Source of the DNA: Kappaphycus alvarezii
Taxonomy: Eukaryota; Rhodophyta; Florideophyceae; Gigartinales; Solieriaceae
NCBI GenBank assembly: GCA_002205965.3
Contig: NADL03000097.1
Coordinates: forward strand, 186,001-250,000
Direction of reading: 5' to 3'
DNA: 64,000 nucleotides
Of the stretch, positions 55,589 through 64,000 are shown in pieces. Position 1 is the first letter of the stretch; each line of letters starts with the position of its first letter. The position numbers and the translations under genes were made by a program. Under the pieces are notes generated by a model, which ran no database searches, was not told the origin of the DNA, and saw nothing but the letters and a program-made list of their open reading frames with translations.

Positions 55589-56068
55589 CTATCGCTGAAG
55601 ATGCGCTCTTGTAACGAGACGACGAGTGGCAGTGGAAACAGTGGGGCGACGCTTTCTCCCCAACTCAACCTCTGCAATTTCGGCAACCCAAGGCTGTGGT
55701 ATGACGTCATGAGTAAGAACAGCAGAATTAGAGACCATAGCTCCAGTGATGACAAGAGCACATAGCATGAGAACAAAGGAGACGGCGAGTCGTCCGACAC
55801 GTTTTGCAGCGACGCCGGCGGCGGAGAAAAGTTCGGCAAGTGTGAGGGCGGGGAGTAACGCACGGGGGGGGTGCGGATTTTGGTGGGCTAACTCGACCCA
55901 GCGTTCACGCTCGATACGCACGGCAAGTGTTTGGCGATGGTACGAGGCGGCGAGAGTGTGGTAACCGGAACGATGGGCACGTTGGGAGGCGGCGTGGAGA
56001 CGATGTTCGAGGAGATGAAGTTCGTGGGCCTTTTGGAGAGCATTGGGATAGTGACGTGTTCTTTTCAT
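55589..56068 (-). CDS. Hypothetical single-pass membrane protein
   Basis: The 159-residue ORF is convergent with RAD52; their stops are about 340 bases apart. Residues 1-65 are basic and rich in His, Ala and Arg, likely helical (ALQKAHELHLLEHRLHAASQ). One hydrophobic helix spans about 93-115 (RLAVSFVLMLCALVITGAMV). The C-terminus is basic (GRKRRPTVSTATRRLVTRAH). No known family is recognised. Codon use is GC-rich like the two neighbouring host genes, which supports a real gene. The upstream side is very G-rich on the plus strand (C-rich on the coding strand). Confidence 0.5.
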   Translation of the reverse strand: MKRTRHYPNALQKAHELHLLEHRLHAASQRAHRSGYHTLAASYHRQTLAVRIERERWVELAHQNPHPPRALLPALTLAELFSAAGVAAKRVGRLAVSFVLMLCALVITGAMVSNSAVLTHDVIPQPWVAEIAEVELGRKRRPTVSTATRRLVTRAHLQR

Positions 56069-58554
56069 TTGGGGGGGGGGGGGGGTGGTCGGGTTGGGTG
56101 GGTGAGATTGACGTCGAGGGAGGGGGGATGGAGGGAGAGGGAGTTGAGTGTTTGGATGTTAATATGGAAATTGGAGCGGCGGGGGGGGGGGTGGCCGGTG
56201 TCAAATGGAGTCGACTACAGTTGGAAAATAAAAATTTTTTGTAGACACGAGTTTTTCGTGGCGGGGGTTTGGTATTTGGTAAAGTTACATGGAAATGGGA
56301 GAGGTGTGCTGAAGTGTTTTGGTTTGGTTTTTTATTTTATTTTTAAAATAGGAATGAAAAATGGGTTGAGAGAGGCGGAGGGGGGAGAGAGGGGGAGGGG
56401 GCACGTCACATCACATGTCAAATGCCACGATCAAATCATAGATGAAGTGGTATGAAAAACCAAAATTTTCTATGCGGTCCATATCTCGTATGATCACTCC
56501 AATAAATCCAAACAAGTCCATCATCATGGTTGGACGGCACGTCCTGGTGGACCCGCGAAACCCCAACCAAAAAGCACCGTCACGACGCCTGATTCATTCA
56601 GTCCAAAACTCATACCACCCTCGTCATCCCATCCCCCTCCTCCTCTCCACAACCCTTTCCCTTTTCACACCAACTACCGCATGCCGCATAGCCCCAACCC
56701 AACCTACGTAGTATTTCCCCAAATTTCAACCGCACTTTCTCGTACCCGAACAACACCCCTTTTCTTCATCCCCCGCAAAAACCACCAACCATACCAAACC
56801 ACTCCATGTGTACCCGTCCCTCCTTGACGTCATCTCCAAACCCTTCAAACTGTTCAAAAAAAAAAAACATACACACACGATACAACACCCCATTCCACCA
56901 CTCCCTCGTCCACCACTCCACCCCTGCCCTGTCTGCGTGCAATCTTTTTTACAAAAAGACACTGCTGGTTACTACTCGGTTACATCTTTGCACAAAACAG
57001 TGTCAGCAGTAGGGCAGATTCGCGTTCCCTTGATTGCAAGTGCGGTGAATGAGGAGAAGAGTAAGGTAGATGCGCTTTGAATTGAGAAAGGGGTACAAGA
57101 ACGGCGCGACGTAGGCGGGGTTTCGTGAGAGCAGGGCGTGGGGATGAATTGACGGGTGTTGCAAGACGGAGGGAGTCTTGGGGGAGACGCTGTTTTTGCT
57201 GCAGTGTGCTGTGAAGTGGCGGTGCACTGCGTATGGCGGTTTATACATTTTATGGCACTCTCGAGGACGCTCGCCGGTGACGTGGTTGGACGGCTGGAGT
57301 GTCATATTGGGTTTTTCGGGGGGGATTTGATTGGTGAAGAGAGGCGGCTGGAAGGGCGTTGGACGTCGGTCGGTGGAAGGCATGATGCGGCTGTCGTGTG
57401 GTGGGTGGAAATGTGCGTAAAAGGGCAGATGTCTAACTCTTTTGGTTTGGGGTTGGCGCTGATTTCGAGCTGCGTGCAAAAATGGGGTGGAACCCAAAGT
57501 GAAAGGCGGTGGTTTTTGGTTGGTGCAGGATATTGTCGGTCTCGTTTAAACGCTGCCGCTGTTTTCACGCACTGTATTATCCTGTTATGCTGTAATTGCT
57601 GTCGATGCGATCCATGGTGCTGTACAGTACACTATTGTATACGTGTTGAGTGATACCAGTCGCACCATGTCCTTACAGTCAGGTGTGTGGGAAGTAATCC
57701 TCTACAACTGTAATGCCTGGTTTGGTGTCGGTGAACCGCTGTGAACCGCCATCTTCGCTCGATACATCCCGGTCTCAAGACCAAACCAGCCACTGGCCAC
57801 CATCCGGTGACACACATCACAACATTCCATGTACTGTACAGTACATACTACAGTGTACTATACTGTACTGTACATACCAGTGCATCTCCATGCACACAGA
57901 TTGCACCTACGTGTAACCACAGAAACAACTCGACGCCGCATGATGCATGATGCCAACCACCCGCACTCCAACCGCAAACTCAAAAAAAACAAATTCTGCC
58001 CAACACCGCTCTCACCAATTGCACATACCCAAACCAGGTAAATCGCATGCAAACCTCAACACACCCTCAGATACCATCCTCTCACCGTCTCGTCACGCAG
58101 CAAGTGCGGCAGTGCCCCGAACAGGAAACCATCACGCAAGGGCCGCGTGTCACCCCCAATTACTACGTCAACAACACCAGCGCGGCTATTGCGTACGGTG
58201 TATCCGTGCACCGTTGCGTGAAACACGTCCCAATACCGCCTGGAATCTGATGGTTTTGTCGTGATGCATTAGAACAGTAGAGGTTTGGGATATTCTCACC
58301 GTCGCTCATGTCTAGATTCAATCAGCCGCCGAGTTGGAAATCTAGGTAGCTGTTCTGTGGATAGCGGGGAATGCTGCCATGAGAATACTGTGTCTAGATG
58401 CACTGTTTGTTTCAAATGTGCGAATGAAGTTTGTGATGGGCATGACGACCACGCTTCGTTTGATTCTTTACTGGGGTGATGTACTGTACAGTACAGTACT
58501 GTATTGCATTTGTAGCCTTCCCTGCTTTACAGTATTGATGTAAAGGAGGGCCCT
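56069..58554. other. Non-coding or unassigned; G-rich tract and palindromes
   Basis: Plus-strand G runs (up to 13 G at 56072-56084 and 8 at 56181-56189) could form quadruplexes. The minus frame 57003-57497 (164 codons, Pro/His-rich) has no motif and overlaps a plus frame of equal length. Frames at 57947-58264 and 58047-58250 also overlap each other. Palindromic tactgtacagta clusters lie at 57615-57880 and 58483-58505. No confident gene. Confidence 0.4.
57832..57880. repeat. TACTGTACAGTA palindrome cluster
   Basis: atgtactgtacagtacat and, a few bases on, actatactgtactgtacat. The words are self-complementary and recur near 58485 (gtactgtacagtacagtact), 21323-21412 and 11905-12190. Between unrelated sequences only the short words are shared, so this is a simple-sequence family, not a long repeat. 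Confidence 0.65.
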
Positions 58555-60009
58555 CCTTTACACAAACACATTTCCAATAGAGTCAATGACACAAGCGGTC
58601 TCCTTTCCTCTCTATTAACTAAACAAAAAACAGCTAAGTCATGACGTACATATACAGTAACATATCCCGCTTTCTCGCTTGCATACGTCGTCAGTAGCCG
58701 CCTCGACAGAGATAGTGGCGCTTAGAGGCCTAGGTGGGTTAACATTAGGAACAGACGATTTTCATGAGATGGTCAGGGTGCTAAGTTCCGATCCCAAATT
58801 AAGCTAAAAATTGAGGTATCGTCACTATAGATATTCATGAGATGTGACAGTTGCCTTGAAGTGTCCAAAATTCTAATGGAGTGTGGATTGGGAGGTGCGT
58901 AAGTGCTTTCACCTGCCGCGGGCCGTTCGGTCCGTCTCTGTAACATGAAATTCACGTCAAAGCCTTCTCATGGCGATTTTCGTTTAGAGGACAGATAAAT
59001 CGGTCGACCACTAATTCAGCATCTTCATAAGAGATACATGTCGTGTGAAAGCTTACTGTTTGTCCAGTTGACATGTTGCGAAAGAGATAATCCTGCAAGC
59101 GAACTTGGAACTTGAGAGCAGTCACGATGCGAAGTATGATATGCGATGAAAGAGAAATCTAAATATCCAGTTGACAAAAAGATAATTCAAATCGCAATGT
59201 AGTGAGCGACCGAAGGACGCACAATTTCGATTCGACGAGAGTAAAATATAACAAAGACTTAATAAATAAAGAAAATGAAACAAAGAACAAAGATGACTTG
59301 TGATTGGGCCATGAGGGATGAATGGAGGACGGAAGGCGAGAGAAAAAGCGAGGAATTGAGGATTCAGGATTTGCGCTAGATTTTTCCAAGTTGGCGATTA
59401 TATGGACCTATTGATGCGGTTTAGATCGTAAACCAAGTCCCCTTGCGCAAGCGGTATGCATGCTACGTGGACATCATCTCGGTTGCTTACAGTAAGCAAA
59501 TGAAGCCGCGGCAGCGAGTGTACGGGGTAGAAAGGTAATTTGCCTTTTTGTGGCAATAATGAGAAGTGCTTACAGTAAACCGATGCAGTCGATGCAGCCG
59601 TGACCGCTTGACTTGTTCGGAGTTACGAACTGCTCGGCCAAATCGTCAATGACGCTGGGGTGAAAATGGACGAAGATAAGATCAAGGAAATTTTGGAGGC
59701 TCCAGCACCAGAGGACCAAACCGAGCTCAGGAGTTTTCGCGGTCTGGCTGGATACAATTGCCGGTTTAGAAGGAATTTCGCAGAAAACTCGGCAGTCTTG
59801 CATGCTGCTAGGTCTGTGAAGGAGGCCTTTAAATGGGCAGAAGAGATGCAGGAGGCTTTCGAGAATCTCGAGAAGAAGCTGAAAACGCTGTCAGGCGGGC
59901 GCCAGGGTCTCCATGACGTTGGATATCTGTACGAGCCACTGATTTGAAGATCAAAGCCAAGTTAAACACCCCTTTTCACATTCACCCATAATTTTCTAAT
60001 TAAAGTACC
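58555..60009 (-). repeat. Diverged copy of the YR element 1 terminal region
   Basis: Collinear with 15985-17037 over its whole length: cgtcgtcagtagccgcctcg, tcatgagatgtgacagt, the ggccgttcggtcc palindrome core (58919-58934) and the final taattaaagtacc are kept. It ends at the same base as the two copies in YR element 1. No recombinase or RT follows, so this is a solo or non-autonomous copy. The strand given is that of the autonomous element. It is broken by a Gypsy fragment at about 59622-59945. Confidence 0.8.
59622..59945 (+). pseudogene. Gypsy RT fragment inside the YR terminal repeat
   Basis: The open frame (about 59622 to 59947) starts YELLGQIVNDAGVKMDEDKI and continues with ELRSFRGLAGYNCRFRRNFA and KWAEEMQEAFENLEKKL. 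This is the end of a Gypsy RT and the start of the connection to RNase H. The repeat is intact on both sides: the left part stops at cggagt and the right part resumes at agatcaaagccaag, where the undisturbed copies have ggagtggcagatcaagg. The frame has no internal stop despite the age of the surrounding repeat. Confidence 0.8.
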
Positions 60010-61364
60010 AAAGCTGGGGGAGGTCCCAGTTTCCTCATGTACTGCATAGCAGGTGTCAATAATTTCAAAGTAAATGCTGTTAAAAGCAGATTTTCACTTA
60101 CGGGCTACTCTGAGAAAAATGTAAAGCCTTTAATTTGTTGGTTTTGGTTGTATTTTGATAAAAAAGCTTACTTGGGCCTTGGCTTTACCCCACTAGAGTA
60201 CTTGTACAGAAATCCAGCACTGTAAAGTGCTCTAGCTCTAGCATGCTCGGTGATTTGTATCTACTACAATAAAATCAGAGAGACCGCTGCATAGTATGCA
60301 TAAATATCTACAATAATAATTATTTACAATACTACTGGACTAGAAAAAGCTGGCAAAAAACTATGTGCAAATAAATATTTACGATCTATGCAGGGCAGAA
60401 CTACATCCTCCAAGCAGGAGAAAAGTGGGGAATGTGAGGAAAGTTAAAGCGTTGAGGTGTGATTTTATAGGCGAAACGCCCCTGCGTTTGCTTTACGTTT
60501 TTAACTCTCCTTTCTTTCTAGTATATCTGTCCTTTATGAGAACTCAGATATTAGAATCCACTAATTAACTAATCTTCGTACACCTTTCTGCGGGGTTATT
60601 CGAGGATCTTAAAAAATCGACACCAAAATCTTATTCAGTTGATAAGCTTGATAGAAGATGCTTAAGTTTTCCGTCAGTCGTTTTTCCAAAGTCGAAGGGA
60701 ATTTTATCATTGCATTGAACAAGCTCTGCGAGTCAGTGAATTCGATATAGGTATTTTTGTTCGAATCTAATCCTCTGCATAATGCTTTTTTATTTGAGCT
60801 ACGCCAAATTTTATCAGTGAAAAGGTAAGTCTCAGCGCCTAAGAAAGACCTAGGTACACTACGCTTTTTCGCTTGAATATTTTATTTAATTGCATCCGTT
60901 CGTTTTGTCCTCGGAAATAACAATAATTGCCTTTTGGACGTGCTATAATTGTTTTTTCCAAGGAGTCTGCATAGTATTTATAATTCCAATCTTGAAGAGT
61001 CAAATTCAAGTTTATAGTACTTTAGAGGTAGTGAAGGGTCTTAATTTACGTGGAGGAAGGTGTTGGCAGTCGCAGTACGGTCCGGTCGGAGGTCGAACAT
61101 GCTCACAATGAATCGCAGGAAAGCAGGAGGCCAAGAGGAAACGGAATAACGGAGGCCGATGTGAAACGATAGGCAAATTCCCTTGTTGTGGCTTACTAGA
61201 TGGCATGAAACGCTGGAAAATGGTTTAAGAGCTGCCCTCCATACCACAGGGCGACGCAAAATTTAGGTTAACGATTGATATTTCGTATCCCGAAATCTAG
61301 AAAACATTGGATTCGAGCTCAGTCTATTACAGGCTGATGTACTGTACTCGACAGCATTATGTGT
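60010..61364. other. AT-rich, no gene seen
   Basis: Short frames at 60037-60225, 60365-60568 and 60890-61111 lack motifs. Composition matches 32-38 kb. It probably includes the 3' end or LTR of the Gypsy element that follows on the minus strand. Confidence 0.45.
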
Positions 61365-61923
61365 CTACAGCGCCCCACGCACACCAACGTAGTTGGTGAG
61401 TGTTACAGGGTTGAAAAATGCGTCGCTGTTGCCTTGTATTTGTGTTCGGATAGTCACTAGGTAGTCCTCGACTAGGACAGGGACGTCTTTCTTGAGGGAT
61501 TGCAGAAGAACCCAATCATTCTCCTCCTCCTGAAATACGTTACGCTTACTAGTAAGTTCCACCTGCACGTTGCGGTGGCGTATATTTTTGAAAAGCTCTA
61601 AAGCGAGGAGCTCACCTTCTTGATAGGAAAGGTAGTAGAACAGCTCTTCCGTGAACTGGTAGTCCTTATTCCTGAAGAACTTGAGGCGACGGCCGTGAGT
61701 TTCTTCAGTCTTCCCGGTTACCAGATTTTGAATGAACAAAATATGTTGGGTGACGTGAAACGGTCCGTTTCGTTTAAAAGATGGCTTCCGACAATGCTCG
61801 GGCTGGCGAAGGCTCCGCAAGACGAAGTCAACTTCCGTATAGTCCATAGGCTGGAAGTTAGCCTTACGGTTGTTTGAGGCAACGGCTTGTTGTCTCTTCT
61901 CCTCAGACTTGGCGGCTACCTCC
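61365..61923 (-). pseudogene. Integrase C-terminus and chromodomain of the Gypsy element
   Basis: The coding part begins at the junction (REVAAKSEEKRQQAVASNN) and runs RKANFQPMDYTEVDFVLRSL, NGPFHVTQHILFIQNLVTGK and THGRRLKFFRNKDYQFTEEL, then a chromodomain-like end (FQEEENDWVLLQSLKKDVPV). The frame is open over 186 codons to the stop at 61365. The first 20 codons of the frame above 61923 belong to the inserted element, so the apparent start is a chimera. A chromodomain directs integration to certain chromatin; the usual W-E-P core is not clear here. Confidence 0.75.
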
Positions 61924-62729
61924 CGTAGTTCAATGCACTGAACTGGACCTAGAAAGGTAACGCTCATTATTGCGTAAAGCAATGACTACTCAGAGTTCGA
62001 CGCCGCTTTCTCTTTAATCCCTCTGCAGGGTAGTAGCTCGAGAGTTATCAGAACTCAGGGTGGTAGAGGCTTATCGGAAGCAAGGGGAAGAAAGTATGTC
62101 AGCAGACAAAAGAGGCTGCGACTTATGAGCGGAAACAAAGTAAAGGTAATAGCCACCGATACTCGTCCTCGGCGCAACAGGACAGAGGAATACTCGTACT
62201 CCCAACAGGGATACAAGGGATACAAGTCCTCCCTATGGGGACAATACTCACCAGAAAGGTACAAACCTGAAACAATGAAAAGGCTAGAAGGCCAAGCTGG
62301 GGGGCGGGACCCGAAGGAGATAGTACCTACTATAGCTGCAAGCGCGGGAGCCTTAGCTAAAAGGGGCGCGAGCTGCAGGAGCAACAACTAGGGTCAGAAC
62401 CAAAAACTGGTAAAGTCGTTGGTACCTTCGGTACCTTTACTACAAGCGTGGGCACGAAGTGATAGGGATAAATACCAAGTTAGAAGTTAGCTTGTTAGCC
62501 GAGCTCACTAGTTAGGACACGTGTCACTCTATTAGCCAGTTAGCCATAAATAAATATCATGATCAGTTAGTGGTCCCGCGCCATGCCCAATGGGGGCGCT
62601 TACTTTACAGTGAACTGTAAAGTGTTAACAAAAAATGGGGCACCTGCCACCTTCCATTTGGGGCTCGAAAGACGAGTGCTAAAATAGGTTATAGATATCA
62701 AATTACAAAGTAAAGTGCTATTGCACTAC
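61924..62729. mobile_element. 806-bp TIR transposon inserted in the Gypsy integrase
   Basis: The ends are cgtagttcaatgcact (61924-61939) and agtgctattgcactac (62714-62729), inverted repeats of about 16 bp with one gap and one or two mismatches. The six bases ACCTCC occur on both sides (61918-61923 and 62730-62735) as target duplication. Removing the insert and one ACCTCC rejoins the Gypsy frame exactly (...MQKEV / AAKSEE). Inside lies an 88-codon plus frame (62125-62391, Lys/Arg-rich, no motif) and a palindrome ggtaccttcggtacc near 62420. With no transposase it is a MITE-like, non-autonomous element. Superfamily unknown. Confidence 0.8.
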
Positions 62730-63534
62730 ACCTCCTTCTGCATACCTTCGAGGGATCCTCGGAGACCGTCGATGGCCATGAACTGCCTGGCTTGTACTTC
62801 CTGTATGCTGTCGATGGTGATTGGCTACTTCCATGATTGATTTTGGGTAGGGGTCTGTCTTGAGATAGTCCTGTGAATACCGTGAGTGGGCATCGGTTAC
62901 TGAGTTGGCAAAGTACTGTATTGCTGAGTACAGCTTGCATAACAGGAAGGGTAGAAGGCCACGAATCCTCTGGAAGCTAGTACTCCAAGAATAAAGCTCA
63001 GGTATCCCGAACTAACTCCCTGTAGGCGACTTCCACGCTCCCGTTAGACCATGGAAAGTATGCTACGGAGAAGTGATGTACTGAATGGGTCATCTCAAGA
63101 AGTATTTAATTCTTGAAATAGCTTCCCTGATCGGATACCCAATCGGCGACAATTACGAAAGTAGAGAACCATGGGATCAGTCTATCGGTCGCCTCTCCGT
63201 CTGTATACGTCTTTGTTGGTATTAACTAGAAGTAACCGCTGTGGTAGTCTTTAAGGATACGTACGCATACAAAAACGTCTTCAGCCTGTGATATATAGCA
63301 AAAGTTGAAGTGCAGGTGCTTTTTTGGGTCGACGGCATACAGTCCAAGCCCTAGGGGGTACGATACAATATCTTCGGCTTCCGTAGTGAGACGGTGTATG
63401 CAGGATCGAACTAATGTCTCCACGTCCTGAGTAAAGTTCTCCCATAATAAACGGGCTCTAACTATAGCGGAGATTACTCTCGAGCTCCGATGGCTGCCGT
63501 ATCCGGTATGTGCAGCCACCAGCACTCGGAGCAT
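62730..63534 (-). pseudogene. Integrase of the Gypsy element
   Basis: The H2C2 part has AAHTGYGSHRSSRVISAIV and TLVRSCIHR (the last Cys lost). The core has HLHFNFCYI, where the family expects Asp instead of Asn, and VSDQGSYFK (63112-63135) with the second Asp. SVHHFSVAYFPWSNGSVEVA carries the third acidic residue, and QLSNRCPLTVFTGLSQDRPL follows. Frameshifts separate three blocks and the first catalytic residue is changed, so it is inactive. Confidence 0.75.
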
Positions 63535-64000
63535 GAGGAGTTCGTCGTCTCACAGAATCCAAAGTCGATCCTTTCTATCGAAAAAGGTGTTCTTGTCCTT
63601 GCGAATAGACCTTGGTGGCTTTTTCTCGGACTTCCGCTGAGCATAAACGATTTTCCCCAGCTATACCAATTCAGTTTTGGCTTGAGTCCCTGATTGACTC
63701 GAGCTAGGAGGATTGACTTGATTCTGCATATACAAAAACGTTTCGTGCTTACGGTGTCACGGGGCTTTACCACCCATTTCGTCAGCAAAACCGCACAAAT
63801 GTCCCGCTCCTCCGGTAGATACAAGACTATGTATAGAAAGAATATGAGTTTTAGAGGCTAACGCATGAGACTTCTTTGGGATATTTAGGAGTTACACCCG
63901 TAATGATTACCGAGGTATAAAAAATTGGCATGGAAAGTGTAAATGGAGACCTCCCTGCAAAATAATATGTATTCTAGACGAAACGTAGCTTATACGACGG

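Larger units (their letters stand above)
61365..64000 (-). mobile_element. Gypsy element with chromodomain (integrase end), running off the window
   Basis: On the minus strand the end of RNase H or spacer (63824-63474) leads into the integrase zinc-binding region (63534 down), the integrase core, and the chromodomain-like C-terminus (61923-61365). The TIR element at 61924-62729 is inserted in it. Integrase and chromodomain at the 3' end of pol are typical of chromovirus-like Gypsy elements, as known from oomycetes and algae. The rest lies beyond the window. Confidence 0.75.

Noticed and set aside
57003-57497. 164-codon minus-strand ORF as a host gene
   Set aside because: An equally long plus-strand frame overlaps it, composition is Pro/His/Ser-rich without domains, and there is no start-context support.
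1-64000. tRNA, rRNA, CRISPR array, bacterial operon or prophage
   Set aside because: No TPsiC-like box in a cloverleaf context, no regularly spaced repeats, and no Shine-Dalgarno-spaced gene runs were found on either strand by reading.

Overview
The window looks like nuclear DNA of a red alga, most likely a florideophyte with a compact, intron-poor, transposon-rich genome of the Chondrus crispus kind. The host-like genes are single-exon. Two of them begin with M-x-A-F-[IV]-A-P, which fits the phenylalanine-bearing N-termini of red algal plastid transit peptides. Everything between them is old and recent transposable elements of several classes. The organism is inferred; no rRNA, tRNA or organelle marker is present to prove it.

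Layout. 1-3.3 kb: nothing certain. 3.4-5.8 kb (+): decayed copia-like (PR-IN order) retrotransposon. 5.8-7.4 kb: PIF/Harbinger-type transposon with an acidic ORF convergent with a broken transposase. 7.4-12.4 kb: no recognised gene, ending in TACTG/CAGTA-rich sequence. 12.4-15.9 kb (+): non-LTR retrotransposon with C2H2 finger, RT, CCHC knuckle and restriction-like endonuclease (RLE). 16.0-21.3 kb (-): tyrosine-recombinase (DIRS/PAT-like) retrotransposon with about 98% identical end repeats. 21.8-23.1 kb (+): saccharopine-dehydrogenase-like host gene. 23.3-25.3 kb: two fragments of RLE-type non-LTR elements and a long inverted repeat. 25.9-28.9 kb (-): second copia-like element. 30.8-32.8 kb (-): Gypsy RT-RH-IN. 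33-38 kb: unassigned AT-rich sequence. 38.3-42.9 kb (-): second tyrosine-recombinase element, split by a Harbinger transposon. 43-51 kb: more RLE-type non-LTR fragments around one small membrane-protein gene. 52.1-56.1 kb: host gene island with an alphaproteobacterial-type phosphoserine aminotransferase (one frameshift), RAD52, and a one-helix membrane protein. 58.6-60.0 kb: a third, diverged copy of the first YR element's terminal region, carrying a captured Gypsy fragment. 61.4 kb to the end (-): Gypsy integrase with chromodomain, cut by an 806-bp TIR element with a 6-bp target duplication.

The host genes show no shared pathway; they are single genes left between transposon blocks. The most interesting material is the transposon biology: nested insertions that can be read to the base, two split-repeat YR elements, and at least six fragments of an early-branching RLE non-LTR family. 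There are also three short conserved families with no assigned role: a cassette of about 70 bp, a motif of 55-70 bp, and TACTGTACAGTA palindromes.
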